A DNA stretch of 64,000 nt from Amycolatopsis sp. A133 (lineage in GTDB: Bacteria > Actinomycetota > Actinomycetes > Mycobacteriales > Pseudonocardiaceae): contig NZ_JAVHJU010000020.1 of assembly GCF_031082405.1 (NCBI RefSeq), positions 141,794 through 205,793 on the forward strand, read 5' to 3'. Below, in pieces: positions 41,310-49,744 of the stretch. The notes below the pieces were generated by a model. The model had not been told where the DNA came from, made no database searches, and saw only the letters and a list, made by a program, of their open reading frames with translations. Made by a program: the position numbers and the translations under genes. Within the stretch, counting starts at the first letter, position 1, and each line of letters opens with the position of its first letter.

Positions 41310-41969
41310 ATCGCCACCGCGGTCCTGTTCGACGTCGACGGCACGCTCGTCGACTCCAACTACCTCCACGTCCACGCCTGGCGCCGGGCGTTCCACGCAC
41401 TGGACCGGGAGGTCGACTCCTGGCGCGTGCACCGCGCGATCGGCAAGGGGTCCGGCAAGCTGCTGAGCACCCTGCTGGGCGACGAAGACGCCGCCCGCAT
41501 CGGCGACGAGGCGAAGGAGCTGCACAGCCGCTTCTACCTGGAAACGGCCGACCTGCTGCGGCCGTTCGACAAGGCCCCCGACCTCCTTCGCACCCTGGCC
41601 GGGCGCGGGATGCGCGTCGTGCTGGCGACGTCGGCGGCGCCGGACGAGCTCAAGGAACTGCGCCGGGTCCTCGACGTCGACGACGTCATCGCCGGCATCG
41701 TCTCCGGCGACGACGTCGAAGCGACCAAACCCGACCCGGAGCCGGTGCTCGCCGCCCTCGAGAAGGCGGGGACCGCACCGGAGGACACGATCTTCGTCGG
41801 CGACGCGGTCTGGGACGTCCACGCCGCCAAGAAAGCCGGCGTCCGCACGGTCTCGGTGCTCTCGGGCGGCGTCGGCGCGGCGGAGCTGACCGAGGCCGGC
41901 GCGGTCGCGGTCTACGACGACGCCGCCGCCCTGCTGGCCGGGCTCGACGAGAGCGTGCTGATCAGCTGA
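41310..41969 (+). CDS. HAD-IA family phosphatase with apparent ATC start
   Basis: A 219-aa haloacid dehalogenase-like phosphatase. Motif I is FDVDGTLVDS (residues 7-16), motif II VLATSAAP, Lys in DDVEATKPDPEPV, motif IV FVGDAVWDVHAAKKAG. Motif I is essential, but no ATG, GTG or TTG lies between the in-frame stop at 41241 and motif I. The only codon with correct spacing from GAGGAG (41298-41303) is ATC at 41310. GTG 41427 would remove motif I and kill the enzyme. The 3' end overlaps the converging methyltransferase by 8 bases. Confidence 0.82.
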   Translation: MATAVLFDVDGTLVDSNYLHVHAWRRAFHALDREVDSWRVHRAIGKGSGKLLSTLLGDEDAARIGDEAKELHSRFYLETADLLRPFDKAPDLLRTLAGRGMRVVLATSAAPDELKELRRVLDVDDVIAGIVSGDDVEATKPDPEPVLAALEKAGTAPEDTIFVGDAVWDVHAAKKAGVRTVSVLSGGVGAAELTEAGAVAVYDDAAALLAGLDESVLIS

Positions 41970-42579
41970 CCTTGCGGGCGACCAGCCGTTCCACCAGCCC
42001 GAGCTTGAACCGCTCCCGCCGTTCCACCGGCACTCCCAGCGCCTCGACGAGCTTCAGCGGCCGCCGCCGGAAGTGCTCGCCGGCCAGCGGGACGCTCGCC
42101 AGCTCGACCAGCCGCTGCAGACCGCGCACCACCCACGACGACGACACGACGTGGTCGACCAGGATCAGCCGCCCACCGGGCCGCAGCACCCGCACCATCT
42201 CCCCGACCGCGGCCGCCGGGTCGGGGATGACGCAGAGCCCGAAGGTGCACAGCACGGTGTCGAACGAGGCCCCGTCGAACGGCAGCCGGTGGGCGCTGCC
42301 CTGGCGCAGCGTCACCGGGCGGCCGAGCCCGCGGGCGCGGTCCCGGGCGATGGCGAGCATCCCCTCGCTGAGGTCGAGGCCGGTGATCGTCACCTCCGCG
42401 GGGTACCACGGGAGGTTCAGCCCGGTCCCGACCGCGACCTCCAGGACCTCGCCCGAGGCCTGGCCGCAGGCCCACTCCCGCGAGTCGCCGAAGAGCCGGC
42501 GGTCCCAGCCGCTCATCTCCGCGTCGTAGGTCGTGGACTTGCGGTCCCAGTACCGGCGCCAGCGCTCCGCCTTCGTCAT
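41962..42579 (-). CDS. Class I SAM-dependent methyltransferase
   Basis: A 205-aa methyltransferase. Motif I EVLEVAVGTGLNLPWYP, motif II TGLDLSEGMLAIA, motif III SAHRLPFDGASFDTVLCTF, and VLRPGGRLILVDHV (motif post III). The N-terminus RYWDRKSTTYDAEM resembles phospholipid N-methyltransferase/menaquinone-type enzymes. Substrate unknown. ATG 42579; 28 bases downstream of the AhpD-like gene in the same direction. Confidence 0.9.
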   Translation of the reverse strand: MTKAERWRRYWDRKSTTYDAEMSGWDRRLFGDSREWACGQASGEVLEVAVGTGLNLPWYPAEVTITGLDLSEGMLAIARDRARGLGRPVTLRQGSAHRLPFDGASFDTVLCTFGLCVIPDPAAAVGEMVRVLRPGGRLILVDHVVSSSWVVRGLQRLVELASVPLAGEHFRRRPLKLVEALGVPVERRERFKLGLVERLVARKVS

Positions 42580-42607
42580 GTGCCCAGCGAAGCACGAACC
42601 GGCGTCG

Positions 42608-43081
42608 TCAGCCGGACATCCCGGGCTCGTAACTGCCGCCCTTCTGGTGGACGATCACCGCGAGCCGGTTGGCCGAGTTCATCTGCGCGACCAGGGCGAC
42701 CAGCGCGGCGGTCCGGTCGTCGTCGTAGTGCTTCCGCACGCGGGCCCAGGTGTCGTCGGAGACGCCCGGGGCGGCGTCGGCGATCCGGGTGCCTTCCTCG
42801 GCCAGTGCCAGCGCGGCCTGCTCGGCCTCGGTGAACACGGTGGCCTCCCGCCAGGCGGCCACCAGGTTGATCCGGGCCGGGCTCTCCCCGGCGGCCGCGA
42901 GCTCCTTGGTGTGGATGTCGACGCACCAGCCGCAGCCGTTGATCTGGCTGACGCGCAGCGACACCATTTCCTGGGTGACCTTCTCCAGCGGTGACTGGAT
43001 GATCGCCAGGCTCGCGGTGCCGAACCGCTTGGCGAACTTCGCGCCGATCTCGTTGTCGGTCAGGGTGAAACGGGCTTCCAT
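42608..43081 (-). CDS. Carboxymuconolactone decarboxylase/AhpD-like protein
   Basis: A 157-aa helical protein with the peroxidatic CxxC motif CGWCVDIHTKEL (Cys50 and Cys53 approximately, with His). It likely reduces peroxides or handles a thiol substrate. It is divergent from the ECF41 sigma factor, and ECF41 genes are typically next to such carboxymuconolactone-type genes; both have matching promoters. ATG 43081 with GAGGAC upstream. Confidence 0.9.
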   Translation of the reverse strand: MEARFTLTDNEIGAKFAKRFGTASLAIIQSPLEKVTQEMVSLRVSQINGCGWCVDIHTKELAAAGESPARINLVAAWREATVFTEAEQAALALAEEGTRIADAAPGVSDDTWARVRKHYDDDRTAALVALVAQMNSANRLAVIVHQKGGSYEPGMSG

Positions 43082-43124
43082 GGCTTCGTCCTCGTTCGTG
43101 GTCTGGCGTTCCGGACGACCATGG

Positions 43125-43152
43125 GATGCCGGCGGCCCCGGTCCCCGTGACA
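43125..43152 (-). promoter_or_regulatory. ECF41-type promoter for the AhpD-like gene
   Basis: Leftward TGTCAC (43152-43147), an 18-base spacer and CATC (43128-43125) lie 44 bases before the start codon. The ECF41 consensus as I know it is TGTCACA with CGTC at -10. Confidence 0.5.
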
Positions 43153-43176
43153 ACCGGGGCCGGTGACGACGGTCAC

Positions 43177-43203
43177 TGTCACACCTCGGCGGTGCCCGGC
43201 ATC
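43177..43203 (+). promoter_or_regulatory. ECF41-type promoter for the sigma factor gene (autoregulation)
   Basis: TGTCAC at 43177-43182, a 17-base spacer and CATC at 43200-43203, 35 bases before the ATG. It mirrors the promoter of the divergent gene. Confidence 0.55.
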
Positions 43204-43238
43204 TGAAGGGGACACCGAGAACCCGGAGGAGCCGCCCC

Positions 43239-44120
43239 ATGGCCGATGCCGCCACCGAAGCCTTCCTCGCCCACCGCACCCTGCTGTTCACCGTCGCCTA
43301 CCAGCTGCTCGGCTCGGCCGCCGACGCCGAAGACGTCCTGCAGGAGACGTGGCTGCGCTGGGCGGGCGTGGACCTCGCCGTGGTGCGGAACCAGCGCGCG
43401 TACCTGGTCCGGATCACCACCCGCCAGGCGCTGATGCGGCTGCGGGCGCTCGGCAGGCGCAAGGAGTCCTACGTCGGGCCGTGGCTGCCCGAGCCGCTGC
43501 TGACCGCGCCCGACGTCGCCGAAGACGCCGAGCTGGCCGACAGCGTGTCGATGGCGATGCTGCTGGTGCTGGAGACGCTCACCCCGGCCGAGCGGGCGGT
43601 GTTCGTGCTGCGCGAGGTGTTCGACCTGGGTTACGAGGAGATCGCCGAAGCCGTCGGCAAGAACCCCGCGGCCGTCCGGCAGATCGCGCACCGGGCCCGC
43701 TCCCACGTCGCCGCGCGCCGTCCGCGCGGCGCCGTCTCGCCGGCGGCGACCCGGGACGCCCTCGGAGCGTTCCGGCGCGCCGTCGAGACGGGCGACCTGC
43801 GGGAGCTGCTCGACGTCCTCGCCCCGGACGTCGTGTTCCTCGGCGACGGCGGCGGGGTCGTGCCGGCGGTGCTCTCCCCCGTCTGCGGGGCCGGCGACGT
43901 GGCCCGCCTGCTGACCGCCGGGCTGGGCCACCTCGCCGCCGCCGGCACGCTGGAGGCGGCCCAGGTCAACGGCTACCCGGCGCTGATCCTCCGTCGCGGC
44001 GGCGAGGCCGACACGGTCCTGGCGGTCCGCATCGACGACGGCCGCGTCACCGGGCTTTATGCCGTGCGCAACCCCGAAAAGCTGTCCCGCCTGGACGAGG
44101 CGACCACCCTGTGCCGCTGA
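43239..44120 (+). CDS. sigJ: ECF41-family (SigJ-like) RNA polymerase sigma factor
   Basis: A 293-aa sigma factor. Region 2 (LFTVAYQLLGSAADAEDVLQ), region 4 (LTPAERAVFVLREVFDLGYE, with ASN-type helix AVGKNPAAVRQIAHRARSHV) and a C-terminal SnoaL-like extension with DGGG (FLGDGGGVVPA) and the terminal YAVRNPEKLSRL motif of ECF41. That extension acts as a built-in activator and inhibitor in place of an anti-sigma factor. ATG 43239 with CGGAGGAG upstream. The stop is 1 base from the converging hydrolase stop. Likely target: the divergent AhpD-like gene. Confidence 0.92.
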   Translation: MADAATEAFLAHRTLLFTVAYQLLGSAADAEDVLQETWLRWAGVDLAVVRNQRAYLVRITTRQALMRLRALGRRKESYVGPWLPEPLLTAPDVAEDAELADSVSMAMLLVLETLTPAERAVFVLREVFDLGYEEIAEAVGKNPAAVRQIAHRARSHVAARRPRGAVSPAATRDALGAFRRAVETGDLRELLDVLAPDVVFLGDGGGVVPAVLSPVCGAGDVARLLTAGLGHLAAAGTLEAAQVNGYPALILRRGGEADTVLAVRIDDGRVTGLYAVRNPEKLSRLDEATTLCR

Positions 44121-44121
44121 G

Positions 44122-44826
44122 TCACTCGACGTGCGCCGCCGCGGCGAGGATCACCTCGGCGACGACCTCGGGCTGGGACACCGCGACCGCGTGCGAGGCG
44201 TCGATCCGGCGGACCGTCGACGACGCGCGCTCGGCCATGAACTCCTGCGCCGCGGCCGGGATCGCGTTGTCCTGGTTGGCGACCAGCGTCCACGACGGCA
44301 GCTTCGTCCACGCCGGGGTGCCCTCGAACGGAGCGGCCAGCGCTTGCTGCGCGACCGGCCGCTGGGTCACCGCCATGACCGCCGCGGTGGCCGCGGGCAC
44401 GTCGGCGGCGAAGACCTCGGCGAAGTCCGCCGGCTTGATCGACAGCTCGGGCTCGCCGTTGTGCTCCAGGACGTTCGTGGTCTCCGGGCCGAGCTTGGCG
44501 CCCGGGTAGCGGCCGGACAGCTCGAACACGCTCTCCCCCGCGTCGGGCTGGAACGCGGCGATGTAGACCAGCGCGCGGACGTTCGGCGTCTCGGTGGCCG
44601 CGCGGGTGATCAGCGCGCCGCCGTAGGAGTGACCGGCCAGGACCACCGGGCCGGCCACGCTGTCGACGACGTCCTTCACGTAGGCCGCGTCGGATTCGAC
44701 GCCGCGCAGCGGGTTCGCCGCCGCCACGACCGGATAGCCCTGCTCCTGCAGCTTCGCGATCACGCCGGTCCAGCTGGACGAGTCGGCGAACGCGCCGTGG
44801 ACCAGGACGATGGTGGGCTTGCTCAT
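44122..44826 (-). CDS. Alpha/beta hydrolase
   Basis: A 234-aa cytoplasmic hydrolase of the kind found in salicylate esterase-like proteins. VLVHGAFADSSSW is the oxyanion loop, GHSYGG holds the nucleophile Ser (about residue 87), NQDNAI the acid and DASHAV the His. It is divergent from a TetR regulator with two identical operators between them, so induced by a small lipophilic or toxic compound. ATG 44826 with AAGGAG 8 bases upstream. Confidence 0.9.
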   Translation of the reverse strand: MSKPTIVLVHGAFADSSSWTGVIAKLQEQGYPVVAAANPLRGVESDAAYVKDVVDSVAGPVVLAGHSYGGALITRAATETPNVRALVYIAAFQPDAGESVFELSGRYPGAKLGPETTNVLEHNGEPELSIKPADFAEVFAADVPAATAAVMAVTQRPVAQQALAAPFEGTPAWTKLPSWTLVANQDNAIPAAAQEFMAERASSTVRRIDASHAVAVSQPEVVAEVILAAAAHVE

Positions 44827-44843
44827 GGCTGGCTCCTTCAGAG

Positions 44844-44861
44844 AGAACGATCGGTCTTTCT
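44844..44861. promoter_or_regulatory. TetR operator copy 1
   Basis: AGAACGATCGGTCTTTCT, an imperfect palindrome (AGAA/TTCT ends, GATC centre), sits over the start region of the hydrolase gene. An identical copy lies at 44918. Confidence 0.65.
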
Positions 44862-44917
44862 GCTAGCTACCCTGGCTTAAAGGGGCCGCCGTGGCAATGT
44901 GACGAAGCCGATCTGGC

Positions 44918-44935
44918 AGAACGATCGGTCTTTCT
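44918..44935. promoter_or_regulatory. TetR operator copy 2
   Basis: Identical 18-base AGAACGATCGGTCTTTCT, 74 bases (seven helical turns) from copy 1 and 14 bases before the TetR start, so both divergent genes are covered. Confidence 0.65.
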
Positions 44936-44948
44936 CTATGCTGCCGGG

Positions 44949-45506
44949 ATGAGGACTGTCGAGCCGCACCCGAAGGACCGGCTGCTCGCGACCGCCGCCC
45001 GGCTCTTCTACGCCGAGGGCATTCACGCCGTCGGCGTCGAACGCCTGGTCTCCGAGGCCGCCGTGACCCGGGCGACCTTCTACCGGCACTACCCCACGAA
45101 GGACGACCTGGTCGCCGCCTACCTCACCGCGACCAGCCGGCAGATCCGCGCGGCCGTCGCCGCGGCGCGGGCGGGCAAGCCGCCGCGCGAGGCACTGGCC
45201 GACACGATGGCCGTGGTCGGCGACGCCACCTGCGGCGAAGACTTCCGTGGCTGCCAGTTCCTCAACGCCGCCGCCGAATACCCCGACCCCGAAAACCGGG
45301 TGCGCGCGGTCATCGACGACCACCGCAAGTGGTTCTTCGACGTCCTGCGCGAGCAGGCGGCCGCACTCGGCCACCCCGAGCCTGATCACGCGGCGCGCGT
45401 GCTCGTCCTGCTGCGCGACGGCGCCCTGCACGGCGGCGAACTCGACGAGCCCGAGAAGGTCCGCACGACGCTGCGCCGGGCCGTCGACGACTTCCTGCCT
45501 GGCTGA
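44949..45506 (+). CDS. TetR-family repressor
   Basis: A 185-aa regulator with N-terminal HTH (LLATAARLFYAEGIHAVGVE, then VTRATFYRHYPTKDDLVAAY) and a helical ligand domain with GEDFRGCQFLNAAAEY, typical of the YxaF/LmrA-like subfamily. It should repress itself and the divergent hydrolase through the two identical operators. Start ATG 44949. Confidence 0.92.
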   Translation: MRTVEPHPKDRLLATAARLFYAEGIHAVGVERLVSEAAVTRATFYRHYPTKDDLVAAYLTATSRQIRAAVAAARAGKPPREALADTMAVVGDATCGEDFRGCQFLNAAAEYPDPENRVRAVIDDHRKWFFDVLREQAAALGHPEPDHAARVLVLLRDGALHGGELDEPEKVRTTLRRAVDDFLPG

Positions 45507-45598
45507 GAACAGGCGTTCAGGCCACGTTCACCTGCATAAACCCAGCAAAACTAGGCCGAACGGGTTACCTTGGGCGCGTGAGGTGACGGAGGTCCGAG

Positions 45599-47605
45599 AT
45601 GGCGGCAGACGAGGCGTCCCGCGTCCCGGCCTGGGTGGAGCCGATGCTCGCCAAGGCCGACGGCGGACGGCTGCGCAGCGGCCGGGAGTGGGCCTACGAG
45701 TACAAACTGGACGGCTACCGGGCGTCCATGCAGATCGCCCCGGACGGCACCACCGTGCTCACCAGCCGCAACAACATCGACTTCACCGCGGAGTTCGCCG
45801 AGCTCGCCGGCGTGCTCGCCCCCGCGCTGGACGGCCGCGCCGCCTACCTCGACGGCGAAGTCGTCGTCTACGGCGAAGACGGCCGGATCGACTTCGAGCG
45901 GATGCAGGAGCGCCGCGGCCACTACGTCCGCCACCAGAACGGGCCGAAAGGCCTTGAGTTCAAGGACGCCCCGGTCCGGTTCCTGGCCTTCGACCTCCTC
46001 CGGCTCGGGGACCGGAGCCTCCTGTCCACACCGTACGACGAACGCCGCCGGCTGCTGGACGAGCTCCCGATGCCCGACCCGTACCGCGTTTCGGTGGTCC
46101 GCGCGGTCACCTTCGACGAGCTCGCCGCCGACCGCCGCACACCCGAAGACTTCCTCGCCCACGCCGCGTCCGCCGGGTACGAGGGCGTCGTCGCAAAGCT
46201 GCGGTCGTCGGCCTATGTGCCCGGGCAGCGGCCGGATTCGTGGCTCAAGCACCCGCTGATCCGGACGCAGGAGGTGATCGTCTGCGGCTGGCGGCCCGGG
46301 CAGCGCAGCTTCACCGGCACGCTCGGCGGGCTCCTGCTGGGCGCGCACGACCCCGCCACCGGTGATCTCGTGTACATCGGCGACGTCGGCACCGGGTTCA
46401 GCCAGGCCACCCGCGCCGACCTGCAGGCGCAGCTGCAGGCCATGGAGCGCCGGACGCACCCGTTCGTGACGACGCCGCCGCGGGAGGACACCGCCCGCGC
46501 CCGCTGGGTCGAGCCGCGCCTGGTGGGCGAGATCGTCTACCGCCAGTTCACCCGCGCCGGACGTGTCCGCCACACCGCCTGGCGCGGCCTGCGCCACGAC
46601 AAGGACCCGGCGGAGGTCCTGGCGCCGCGCGCGGTTCCGCACGAGCCCGCCGTCCCGCCTTCGTCTCCGTCTCCGTCTTCGCCTGCGCCCTCGCCCTCGC
46701 CTTCGCTCGAGCCGGCAGGGCAGCGGATCACCGTCCAGGCGGGGAACCGGCGGCTCACCCTGTCCAATTTGGACAAGGTGCTGTACCCGGCGGACGGGTT
46801 CACCAAGGGCGAGGTGATCAACTACTACTCCCGCGTCGCGGCGGTGCTGCTGCCGCACCTCGCCGGGCGGCCGGTGACGTTCATCTGCTACCCGAACGGC
46901 GTCGACGGCCAGAAGTGGTTCGAGAAGAACGTCCCGAACGGCGCCCCGGCGTGGTTGCGCACGGTGCGCCTGGCCGGCACCGGCGGCACGATCGACTACC
47001 CGCTCCTGGACGATCTCCCGGGCCTGGTGTGGGCGGCGAACATGGCGGCGCTCGAGCTGCACGTTCCCCAGTGGACGGTGCAGTCGGGCGACCGGCGGCC
47101 CCCGGACCGGCTGGTGTTCGACCTGGATCCGGGGCCGGGCACGACGATCGTCGAGTGCTGCCGGGTGGCCGAGCGCCTGCACGAGGTCCTCACCGCGGAC
47201 GGCCTGACCCCGTACGCGAAGACGTCGGGGTCGAAGGGGATGCAGCTGTACTGCGGAATCCGCACGCAAGACCCGGCGGCCCCGTCGGCCTACGCCAAGC
47301 GGCTCGCCCAGCGGCTGGCCCGCGAGACACCGGAAGCGGTGACGGCGGTGATGGCGAAGGCGCAGCGCCCCGGCCGGGTGTTCATCGACTGGAGCCAGAA
47401 CAACCCGGCGAAGACCACGGTGGCCCCGTATTCCCTGCGCGGCCGTGACCACCCGACGGTCTCCACCCCGGTGACGTGGGACGAGGTCCGGGCGTGCCGC
47501 CACGTGACCCACTTGACGTTCACGGCCGACGAGGTCCTCGACCGCATCGACGAGCACGGGGACCTGCTCGCCGAAGTGGCCGGGACCTGCGCACCGCTGC
47601 CCTGA
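45599..47605 (+). CDS. ligD: LigD-like ATP-dependent DNA ligase-polymerase
   Basis: A 668-aa two-domain protein of non-homologous end joining. Residues 10-340: ligase with adenylated Lys36 in EYKLDGYR and downstream EGVVAKL, SWLKHP motifs, then the OB fold. Residues about 345-375: a Ser/Pro linker. Residues 380-668: LigD polymerase/primase (LSNLDKVLYPADGFTKGEVI, VFDLDPGPGT with catalytic Asps, SGSKGMQLY, FIDWSQNN). The 3'-phosphoesterase domain of the mycobacterial Pol-PE-Lig protein is absent, and the order is Lig-Pol. No Ku gene is in the window. ATG has GGAGG 7 bases upstream. Confidence 0.93.
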   Translation: MAADEASRVPAWVEPMLAKADGGRLRSGREWAYEYKLDGYRASMQIAPDGTTVLTSRNNIDFTAEFAELAGVLAPALDGRAAYLDGEVVVYGEDGRIDFERMQERRGHYVRHQNGPKGLEFKDAPVRFLAFDLLRLGDRSLLSTPYDERRRLLDELPMPDPYRVSVVRAVTFDELAADRRTPEDFLAHAASAGYEGVVAKLRSSAYVPGQRPDSWLKHPLIRTQEVIVCGWRPGQRSFTGTLGGLLLGAHDPATGDLVYIGDVGTGFSQATRADLQAQLQAMERRTHPFVTTPPREDTARARWVEPRLVGEIVYRQFTRAGRVRHTAWRGLRHDKDPAEVLAPRAVPHEPAVPPSSPSPSSPAPSPSPSLEPAGQRITVQAGNRRLTLSNLDKVLYPADGFTKGEVINYYSRVAAVLLPHLAGRPVTFICYPNGVDGQKWFEKNVPNGAPAWLRTVRLAGTGGTIDYPLLDDLPGLVWAANMAALELHVPQWTVQSGDRRPPDRLVFDLDPGPGTTIVECCRVAERLHEVLTADGLTPYAKTSGSKGMQLYCGIRTQDPAAPSAYAKRLAQRLARETPEAVTAVMAKAQRPGRVFIDWSQNNPAKTTVAPYSLRGRDHPTVSTPVTWDEVRACRHVTHLTFTADEVLDRIDEHGDLLAEVAGTCAPLP

Positions 47606-47609
47606 AGGG

Positions 47610-48596
47610 TTAGTCCCGCCGCAGAAGGCGCTTCGCCTTGCCGGCCAGCCCATGCACCCTCGACGGCCGCGAGTCGTCTGGCGGCGAAACGTATTCCCGG
47701 CGCGGCGCGGTCTCCGGCCGCGGCTGGGGCACACCGGAGGTTTCCGCCTCCGGAGGGCGTGCATGCCTGGGTTGCTGCGGAACGCCGGTGGCCTGCGGCT
47801 GGGCGCTCGCATCCCCGGCCGGGTGCTGTTGCGGCGCTTCGGCAAACCAATCCGGTGCGGCGGCTTCCGCCGGCTGAACCGCATGCCTGGGCTGCTGCGG
47901 AACCTCGGAGGTTCGTGGCTGCGAACCTTGACCCTCGACGGGGTGCCCTTGCGGCACTGCGTAAACCTGTTCCGGCGCGACATTCCCGGCCACCGGCTGC
48001 GCCTCACCCCGCGGCACCGGCGGAACCTCGGCCGGCGCGGAGGCCTGTTCCGGCATCACCGGCTGCGCCCCAGCCTCCGACACCGCCGGAACTTCAGCCG
48101 GCGCCGAAGCCTGCTCCGGCATCACCGGCTGGGCCTCATACCGCGGCACCTCCGCCGGCGCCGAAGCCTGCTCCCACATCACCGGCTGCGCCCCACCCTC
48201 CGACACCGCCGGAACCTCCGCCGGCGCCGAAACCCCCGGCTGCTCCCCTTCCCCCACCTCCACCGGCCGCGGAGCGGGGATCTCCCCCGCGATGACCCCC
48301 GCCTCCGGCACCGCAGCCTCCCGCGGCGGATCGGCCGGACCGGCCGGACCGCCCAGATCGGCCGGCTCCCCCGCGCGGCCCGGCGTCCCACCCGGACCAC
48401 CCCGGTGCGCCAGCATCTCCGGTGTGATCGCCGGTGTCATCAGCGGCGTGTGCGCGGCGTCGGCGTTCGGCGTCGCCGGCTCGCGGGCCACCGGGTAGCG
48501 GGCCAGCGGGTCGTCCTCCACGGCACGGTGGCTCCGGAGGAGCCCGCAGCACCCCAGCAATCCGAGCAAGCCCGCCAATCCCCACCACACCGTCAT
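47610..48596 (-). CDS. Membrane-anchored Pro/Ala/Glu-rich repeat protein
   Basis: A 328-aa unrecognised protein. ATG 48596 has GGAGG upstream and starts MTVWWGLAGLLGLLGCCGLL, a single N-terminal membrane helix resembling the WGxxGLxGLxG motif at the end of the 52854 protein. The rest is low-complexity, with a 22-residue tandem repeat (AQPVMPEQASAPAEVP) between about residues 118 and 195 and two copies of a VPQQPRHA unit later. The C-terminus is basic (KAKRLLRRD). Presumably a cytoplasmic or surface-exposed disordered tail on a membrane anchor. Converges on LigD with 4 bases between stops. Confidence 0.72.
   Translation of the reverse strand: MTVWWGLAGLLGLLGCCGLLRSHRAVEDDPLARYPVAREPATPNADAAHTPLMTPAITPEMLAHRGGPGGTPGRAGEPADLGGPAGPADPPREAAVPEAGVIAGEIPAPRPVEVGEGEQPGVSAPAEVPAVSEGGAQPVMWEQASAPAEVPRYEAQPVMPEQASAPAEVPAVSEAGAQPVMPEQASAPAEVPPVPRGEAQPVAGNVAPEQVYAVPQGHPVEGQGSQPRTSEVPQQPRHAVQPAEAAAPDWFAEAPQQHPAGDASAQPQATGVPQQPRHARPPEAETSGVPQPRPETAPRREYVSPPDDSRPSRVHGLAGKAKRLLRRD
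48010..48245 (-). repeat. 66-base tandem repeat in the membrane-anchored protein gene
   Basis: Three to four near-identical units encode AQPVMPEQASAPAEVP plus a variable AVSEAG segment; one unit is shortened. Length variation between strains would be expected. Confidence 0.8.
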
Positions 48597-48674
48597 GTCG
48601 CTCCTCCGTTTCCTCACCCCCGGATATCCGGCCGCCCGCTGCCCAACCGGAGCGTTACCCGGGTGGGTGACACT

Positions 48675-49616
48675 TCAGCCCAGCTTCGGCACGTCTCCCG
48701 GGAACGTGATCGGCAGCTCGTACAGGCCGCGGGCGATGCGGCCGCCGCCCAGCCAGCCGTGGAAGAAGATGTGGCCGTCCACCACGTCGGCGCCGCCCGG
48801 GGCGTCCACCTTGCCGCCGAGCAGGTCGGTCGACAGGAATTGCGCGTCGGCTTTCACGAAGGCGCCGCCCAGCGTCGGCGCGGTCGCGTAACACGTGTGG
48901 TAGCCCGTGCTCTGGAACGTGTCGGCCGAGTAGAACAGCACATAGCGGGACGGCGTCTTCACCACCGAAGGCGCCTCGACGATCGCCTTCTCGGCCGTGA
49001 GGTCCGCCCGCAGCAGCTCGGTGCGCGGGCCGTCGAGCGTGCGTCCGTCGGCCTTCAGCTTCTGCACCCAGATCGCCGACGGCGGCCCGGTGGCCACGCC
49101 GTCGCTCTTGTAGAGCAGGTAACGGGATCCGTCCGCGTCGACGAAAGTCTGCGGGTCGATGTCGCCGTGGTCTCCCGGCACGCACACCAGCGGGCGGTCG
49201 CCGGCCGGGGTGTACGGTCCTTCCGGTTTCTTTCCCGTCGCCGCGCCGAGGCACATCTCGCCGTCAGCCGTCTGGGCGGCCGCGAAGTACAGCACGTACG
49301 TGCCGTCCGCCAGCTGGGTGACGTCCGGTGCCCAGAACCCGCCGTCCGGCTTCGCCCACGCGGGGACGGCGGCGAGCGCGTCACCCGTGACGCGCCAAGG
49401 TCCTTCCGGGGCCGGGGCAGTGGCGAACGGAATCCGCGTCGTCCCCGTGCCCGTCGAAAACGCGAAGTACCCTGCGGCGGTCTTGACGACGTCCGGATCG
49501 GGGAAGTCCTGGTTGATCAGCAGCCGGGGCGCGCTGGCGGCCGCGGCTTCCGGGCACACCGCGAAGGCGGCCACCACGGCGATGACGGGACCGAGCAGGA
49601 GACTCCTGAAGCTCAT
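48675..49616 (-). CDS. Secreted GH43-family glycosidase
   Basis: A 313-aa secreted five-bladed beta-propeller. Signal peptide MSFRSLLLGPVIAVVAAFAV ending at AAAASAP. Base Asp in NQDFPDPDVVK, modulating Asp in DIDPQTFVDADG, acid Glu in IVEAPSVVK. ATG 49616 is chosen for the signal peptide, although GTG 49634 is in frame and neither has a strong ribosome site. Probably an arabinanase or xylosidase; it stands apart from the main CAZyme block. Confidence 0.85.
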   Translation of the reverse strand: MSFRSLLLGPVIAVVAAFAVCPEAAAASAPRLLINQDFPDPDVVKTAAGYFAFSTGTGTTRIPFATAPAPEGPWRVTGDALAAVPAWAKPDGGFWAPDVTQLADGTYVLYFAAAQTADGEMCLGAATGKKPEGPYTPAGDRPLVCVPGDHGDIDPQTFVDADGSRYLLYKSDGVATGPPSAIWVQKLKADGRTLDGPRTELLRADLTAEKAIVEAPSVVKTPSRYVLFYSADTFQSTGYHTCYATAPTLGGAFVKADAQFLSTDLLGGKVDAPGGADVVDGHIFFHGWLGGGRIARGLYELPITFPGDVPKLG

Positions 49617-49744
49617 AGGCGATTTTGGTGACACCCCGCAGGGTCCGGCAACGGCAGGCGGACGCCGTCACCGGGAAGCGTGGACTTGCCCCCGCGCCCC
49701 GATCGGGTGGATTTGCCCGGGTCGCGCCGGGTAGCCGCCGTCTC

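Noticed and set aside
41427..41969. Start of the HAD gene at GTG 41427
   Set aside because: Would remove motif I (FDVDGTLVDS) and leave no catalytic aspartate, while GAGGAG sits upstream of 41310.
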